Assembly: GCA_003254905.1 (NCBI GenBank)
Contig: QANU01004362.1
Span: 326,742 to 390,741 of the forward strand
Source of the DNA: Nissolia schottii
Lineage: Eukaryota > Streptophyta > Magnoliopsida > Fabales > Fabaceae
DNA length: 64,000 nucleotides
Direction: 5' to 3'
Part shown: positions 58,125 to 64,000 of the stretch, piece by piece
Numbering within the stretch: position 1 is the stretch's first letter
Layout of the letters: every line of letters starts with the position of its first letter
Translations under genes and position numbers: made by a program
Notes under the pieces: generated by a model
Seen by the model: the letters and a program-made list of their open reading frames with translations, nothing else
Told to the model about the DNA's origin: nothing
The model's database searches: none

Positions 58125-59409
58125 AGTTGTGACAATCTTGCCATTTGTTTTACCCAGTTTTATATATTATTTGACCAATGATTGAAATACCATTTACCTT
58201 TTGGGATGAAATACGTACGACTTGGTAGGGACACTAAGAATAAACGACAAGTGAGTGGCAACGGACAATCTCTCTAATAAGAAGAAAGAATTTCCAAAAT
58301 CCAACATTGGTCACACTTGGTGAGGTATAGTTGAAGAAATCAATAAAACTGTTAAGGATTGTGCTCCAACCATTTATAACTTGACATTCTTGTTAAGAAT
58401 TGAGATCACTTATTTTAATTTTCTGTCCAACTCACGTATTGACAAGTTATCATTATTAAAATAAAACTGCCGATGATTCTTTTAAAAATCAACTCTAGAT
58501 ATACCTATTACTTACAACAATCTTTTTATTAGTGGACAGAAAATGATACACATAATTGAGATAAGACGATTCTTTTCTTTAGTTTTGTGAGCCCACCTAG
58601 GCAAAACACAATCTTGATCAGTACTTTATAAGTTCTTAATTATTTTTCATTTACGTGTTTAAAATCAAAGTGTCTTCCATTTAAAATAGTGAGAGACACA
58701 ATCTTGGTCATTACTTCTTAAGTTTCTAATTATTTTTCATTTACATGTTTAATGATTAAAGTGTCTTCCGGTTAGAATAGTGAAAGAACTTGAGGGACTA
58801 TTTTGTACCTCGATACATTTTTTCTTTGGCTATGATGATATCTTACCATGTTATATTGTATTATCCTTCTATGCACATAATTATACTATCTCAAAGATAA
58901 ACTACTAATGACTCAAGTGTTCGTTTGCCTTGAATGCCTCCGCCTTAGTTGGCTAAAAGATAAAACTCAAGAAAATCAAGTGAAAAAGAAAGAAATAAAC
59001 TACAAAAAAAACAAACAAACAATACTCTGAATGAAATTTTATGATCTGACGAGCAATTGAGTTTCCTTTTAGTTTGGTCATGTACTCTATAGAAATGCAT
59101 ATTATTGTCGATTCTTGATGTTCAAATAATGAGATTGTATCTACAAGCTAGGCACCAGAAAACATGCATTTCGAACATAGTATCAAACTATAAGCATGTT
59201 CCAACTTAAAAATTCTTGTGTTATTGTGTTTGAAAAGGATTTGTCTTGTCCTGCTTAGATGCATTTCTCTAGAAAAATTTAGATGACCAACATAGTCAAA
59301 GATAAAGATTCAGACAAACAAAAGACCAATGAATATTTGTGCACGGGCACATTTGCTCACTCCAAATAGCCTCTGGCATTATTATTTTCAACAAGGGCAG
59401 TGCACAGTT
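58125..59409. other. Intergenic; holds a 90-bp tandem duplication
   Basis: Apart from the tandem repeat at 58606-58789 nothing is recognised. The right end is the 3' side of the NDUFA8-like gene. Confidence 0.5.
58606..58789. repeat. 90-bp tandem duplication
   Basis: Two units starting ACACAATCTTG (58606 and 58696), each running through ATTATTTTTCATTTAC and AAGTGTCTTCC, with scattered differences. Confidence 0.85.
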
Positions 59410-62400
59410 TCAATCCAAAGAACATTTTTTCTCGAATGCTTCCTGCTCTTTGCGGCACAGGTCGAACTCGTTTGTGTGGTAGTACATGCAGCCAACATAG
59501 TCATCCATCTCCTTTGTGCACTTTTGGTGTAGATCCTTGAGACTGCAGAACATGCATTCAATCAGTATCATTCAGCACTTCTTGAGGACAAAATCTAAAT
59601 GTGTACATGCATAGAACACATAAGGCAATGATAGGAAGACATAAACACTAAGGAAGACAAACACTTACTGTAATTCTCTTCTCTTCTTAATGAAATTCTT
59701 CTTTTATCCAAAAAATAAACACTTAGGAATCATTAGACTGAAAATTGCTATTAAGGTGTATATAAGATATTAAAAAAAAAAAAAAAAAACAAAAACTTAA
59801 TGTGTATGAGAGAACAAACATTTAATCAGTTAGAAATGAAAATCTGTGTATCGTCGTGCGCTTAAGTATCATTATGGAGAAATTACATTACTTGTAAGTG
59901 TAATGGAGAATGCATCAGGCAGTCATAACTCATGATAACCATAAAGGTTTCCTCTCTATCCAGTGAAAAACAGAAAACTCCTCTCAAAGGCCACGGAGCC
60001 ATCCAATAAAATTTTCAGTTAGGTATTTACTGTTTATCACATGTTAAATAGACTAAGCCCAAAAGAATCAGGAGCTTTGCAATCATCAAAATCTGAAAAT
60101 AAATAGAGTAATACCAGCAGCAAGCAGCTGATGGTCCATCCTCATTATTATTGCTATCATTTTACAATCAACCATATGGTACCTCTAAGTTAAGTGATAT
60201 TACAACTTCAATATGTGACCATAGGCGGCACTAGTGAACAAAATTGCATCTATGGATTCAGTAGTATGAGAGTAAAATCAGCAATAAGAAAAGATGATGA
60301 AGTCTCATGACAAGTAAATACACAAACAAGTTGATGTGTAATATGGCAGTTGAAACCGGCAACACAACTTCCAAGTTCTAATACGGCAACGAGGGAGGCA
60401 AAGAGCCATATTCCATATGTTTCTAGTATCAACAAAAATAACCCCATACTATATGGTCATTTATCAAGTAGACAAATAGAAAAGGATAAAGGGGGGGTAT
60501 AAAGGGTTTATGACAATTTTTTATGGTCTAAAGGGAAAGGACAATGAATAACCGATGTCAATTCTACACAATCCACAGTAATTCACTTTTTTAAAATAAA
60601 AAAATTACACAGTTATTGCTAATCTTCTCAATTCTCAGAAATAAGATGAATAGGAGCTGCTGAAAGATCAGAAAAAGTTGAATATGCACCCTTCCATTCC
60701 TTGGTCCCTTGATTCAATGGAATTTCCAAGGTAATAATCAATTAATAGTACAAGATTTAGTTAGGGTTTGAAGCAATTCAGTTAGAATTAGAATCCAAAC
60801 TTCATCATCAAAAGAAAAATCCATATCAATTGACTCCCAACAAAACACCATATTGCCAATGGATTGAATCTCGGGTTACATTTAAAGTATGCTGGTAGTG
60901 GTCGAGATTTTTGAACTATAAAATCGTGTTTTCATTTTAAAATATCTTATAAAGAAAGATATCACTATCATTATGAAGGAATATTCAATCAACTATTAAA
61001 TCTGAACTGTTATAGATATTCACTAATCAAATAAAATCAGCGGCATGCCAAAATCATTGTTTAAGATAAGCCATAGCACTCTGCAAAGAACATGAAGAAA
61101 TTCCACCCTAAACAATCGCAAATAGGCACTTAAATGCCATGAATAACTATGGCCTGCAAAGAGAAAACGTACTTCATATACATTCAATTTGGCCAAATTC
61201 CCTCACCAATGTCTTGGTACCTCGTTTTTAGGAAGAGAAAAGACTATGATGAACAATGCACACAACCAGAAGAAGAAGAAAAATCGCCAGGATTTTGACA
61301 GAATTCAGCCAGGTCCAAAGATGATTNAACACAACTTCCAAGTTCTAATACGGCAACGAAGGAGGCAAAGAGCCATATTCCATATGTTTCTAGTATCAAC
61401 AAAAATAACCCCATACTATAAAGTCATTTATCAAGTAGACAAATAGAAAAGGAGGGGGGTATAAAGGGTATATGACAATTTTTTATGGTCTAAAGGAAAG
61501 GACAATGAATAACAGATGTCAATTCTACACAATCCACAGCAATTCACTTTTTTTAAAATAAAAAAAATTACAGTGTTATTGCTAATCTTCTCAATTCTCA
61601 GAAATAAGATGAATAGGAACTGCTGAAAGATCAGGAAAGTTGAATATGCACTCTTCCATTCCTTGGTCCCTTGACTCAATGGAATTTCCAAGGTAATAAT
61701 CAATTAATAGTACAACATTTAGTTAGGTTTGAAGCAACTTAGAATTAGAATCCAAACTTCATCATCAACAGAAAAATCCATATCAATTGACTCCAACAAA
61801 ACACCATATTGCCAATGGATTGAATCTTGGGTTACATTTCAAGTAAGCTGGTAGTGGTCGAGATTTTCGAACTATAAAATCGTGTTTTCATTTTAAAATA
61901 TCTTATAAAGAAAGACATCATTATCATTATGAAGGAATATTCAATCAACTATTAAATCTGAACTGTTATAGATATTCACTAATCTAATAAAATCAGAAGC
62001 ATGCCAAAATCATTGTTTAAGATAAGCCATAGCACTCTGCAAAGAACATGAAGAAATTCCACCCTAAACAATTGCAAATAGGCACTTAAATGCCATGAAT
62101 AATTATGGCCAGCAAAGAGAAAACGTACTTCATATACATTCAATTTGGCCAAATTCCCTCACCAATGTCTTGGCACCTAGTTTTTAGGAAGAGAAAAGAC
62201 TATGATGAACAATGCACACAACCAGAAGAAGAAGAAAAATCGCCGGGATTTTGACAGAATTCAGCCAGATCCAAAGATGATTGTTGGATAAAGTATTAAC
62301 AAATCACTCACACATCCACCAGTCAACAAGCATGCTAAAATCATTCTAGCAGAACAGTTCTGATTATTGACTGTTTTTTCAGATAATAGTATACACACAC

Positions 62401-63271
62401 TGAATGAGGGGTCAACAAATCCAGTCCATGATTTCTGCTCTTCATGCAAGAGTAGTTAATACCAAACCAATACACCCCCTCCCCCTCTTAAAAAAAAAAA
62501 AGAAGAAAAATAAGAACTTGAATATAACTTCAGTAATGCTGCCAATCTCCTATGTAGCATGTAGGTTTGAAGTATTAGTTTTAAACCTACTGTACTCGGT
62601 TCGAGACCAGCCAAAAAGCATCAATAACTTCAGTAATGCTACTAGAATATTCAATTTTTTTTAATATATAACAGAAAACGCCCTGCTAGCATGCCTTTGA
62701 GCCGGTGATTAGTTAAACAGTCCACTTGAGCTGTTGTTTTAGTAATACAAAAGGGCGTGAAAGTGGCTTTACAATTATAATTCCTTCTCCTCAAATATTA
62801 CAACACACTCTAAAACCTAACCGCAACTTATTGATGATAAAGAGCAAAACAATGCCATAAACTTTGGTTCCAAAATATCAGAAATGCTCCCATTATTAAC
62901 CTCTATTTTGTTCAGCCAAATAGAACACAATGGAATTAAGGAACCATCTACCGTTTCAAAATCATAAAAAAGAAAAATCTAAAAAATAAATAAAAGAAAC
63001 AAGCTTTCGTTTCATCTTTTCCCCGATCATCTTCTCATATACCAAAAAATGAAAAATCAGAAAATCAGAAAAGAGAAACTCACAGGCCAAGGACGCATCG
63101 CGTAACGTCACGCCCCTTATCGAGGCACTTTTCAGGGTTCTGATCCTTCTTCTTGCACTTGATGAACTCCACGTTCTCCGTGTGGCACCTCACCCCAATG
63201 TGCTTCGACGACGCCATCAGCACCGACGACGTCGGGATCGGGTTCCCCGCAGCGTCCACCGCGCTCGCCAT
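59410..63271 (-). CDS. NADH dehydrogenase (complex I) subunit NDUFA8-like
   Basis: Two exons, 63084-63271 and 59410-59542, with a 3541-bp phase-2 GT-AG intron (donor GTGAGT, acceptor TTCTGCAG), give 106 aa, the length I recall for the Arabidopsis homologue. Cys pairs: C29-x9-C39 and C49-x9-C59 in exon 1; C-TKEMDDYVG-C and C-RKEQEAFEKK-C in exon 2. These are the twin CHCH motifs of NDUFA8, imported into the mitochondrial intermembrane space and disulphide-bonded (family knowledge). It is an accessory subunit of respiratory complex I. The N-terminus is MASAVDAAGNPIPTSSVL. The intron is greatly enlarged by a tandem duplication (60361-62282). Confidence 0.94.
60361..62282. repeat. Tandem duplication of about 960 bp in the NDUFA8 intron
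   Basis: Copy A (60361-61326) and copy B (61328-62282) both run from AACACAACTTCCAAG to CCAAAGATGATT and differ by a few percent, with substitutions and small indels. A single N at 61327 sits exactly at the junction. No coding signal in the unit. Confidence 0.9.
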
Positions 63272-63289
63272 GTCCGAATCCTGTTTGGT

Positions 63290-64000
63290 TCCCGAGGAAA
63301 CGAAAAGAAAAAAACCACTGTGAAACGGGAAAATACAAAGAAAGAAAGAAAAAATTGAAATGTGATTAAGGACCCTTTACCTTGAATTGTAGTATTAATT
63401 TTGTGGATGGATTTGTGAATAGAGAGGAATGGAGGAGAACACAATGAAGATTAGGGCAGTGTGTTTGTTGCGAGTGAGGTGTGTGCCCTCGGATGGTGGC
63501 GGAAATGCTAAAATGCGCCGCGAGGTGGACGAGACACTCAAGGGTACTTTCGTACTTGCACTTAAAACTGCATTTTTTTAATTAAGTTTTTTGCCCTTAA
63601 TTTTTAGCACACATTGTGTCTGTTTAATATATATGCCTATCATTATGTCAAACAATGAATTTTTCTCCATGTCGTAATCGTATGATAATTTATTATTTGA
63701 CAATCATATATGGAATTATTAAAGCGGCATATTATCTACTATGTTTTGATTACACGTGAGTCTCATAATTAGTTAGGTACATCACATGTCAAATTTTATT
63801 AATGTGTTTATGTCGTGTGTTTTTATTAACGAGATGAATATAAACGATAAATTTAACAACCTTAAACCCTAAATTATTGGCAGATATATGCTGGTAAATT
63901 TATCATTTATATCATTTATTATCTAATATTTATCAGCAGATTATCCGTCAGTAATGTGTTGACACTAATTTACGTCAATATATGCCCGCGGATCATTATT
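63290..64000. other. Promoter side of the NDUFA8-like gene and AT-rich DNA
   Basis: The 5' leader of the minus-strand gene lies in about 63272-63500. Beyond that no gene is seen up to the window edge. Confidence 0.45.

Noticed and set aside
62570..62620. tRNA-like T arm GGTTCGAGACC
   Set aside because: No surrounding cloverleaf or A box.

Overview
This is a repeat-rich stretch of plant nuclear DNA. GT-AG introns, a nuclear tRNA-Val, a growth-regulating factor with a miR396 site, a plant complex I subunit and many plant transposon families all point to a dicot. A legume, probably Glycine, is my best guess from the look of the repeats and proteins, but I could not test it. Four runs of N (10821, 45207, 56671-56816, 61327) show a draft assembly.

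Layout. 1-2867: 3' part of a Ty1-copia element. 3.3-7.2 kb: mostly anonymous AT-rich DNA with a tRNA-derived SINE and a 9-bp-TSD MITE. 7.8-8.4 kb: a secreted glycine-rich protein (GRP) gene. 10.2-11.1 kb: a TIR element with a GGTGGT-type core. 12.1-12.7 kb: a broken GRP exon. 14.7-16.1 kb: an LTR-like relic. 17.5-19.1 kb: a long intact GRP gene. 19.4-30.3 kb: remains of a Helitron-like element (RPA-like and Pif1-like helicase pseudogenes, then a tandem repeat built on TGCACAAAC), split by a young, structurally complete 4977-bp copia element. 30.7-31.4 kb: hAT-type MITE. 34.8-36.9 kb: complete non-autonomous LTR element. 37.4-38.4 kb: CACTA-like element. 39.1-40.0 kb: third intact GRP gene. 41.1-42.2 kb: a TIR element with a GGTCGG-type core. 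45.8-46.2 kb: RNase H relic. 47.6-50.1 kb: cyclophilin CYP18-1, minus strand. 51.3-52.3 kb: second copy of the 10.2-kb element family. 53.4-57.5 kb: GRF9-like transcription factor. 58.05 kb: tRNA-Val(AAC). 59.4-63.3 kb: complex I subunit NDUFA8-like, minus strand, with a tandem duplication in its intron.

The host genes are functionally unrelated: cell-wall or secreted GRPs, a spliceosome-type cyclophilin, a growth regulator and a respiratory subunit. Two of the three intact GRP genes and the broken exon share the same two-exon plan and related sequence, so they form a local family. The right third (47.6-63.3 kb) is gene-rich and conserved. The left two thirds are a nest of transposons of at least six classes. 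I found no clearly new biological system. The most unusual items are the nested Helitron/copia region with three copies of a GRP 3'-flank segment, the TGCACAAAC-based repeats, the triplet-core TIR elements, and the non-canonical LTR termini shared by the copia-type elements.
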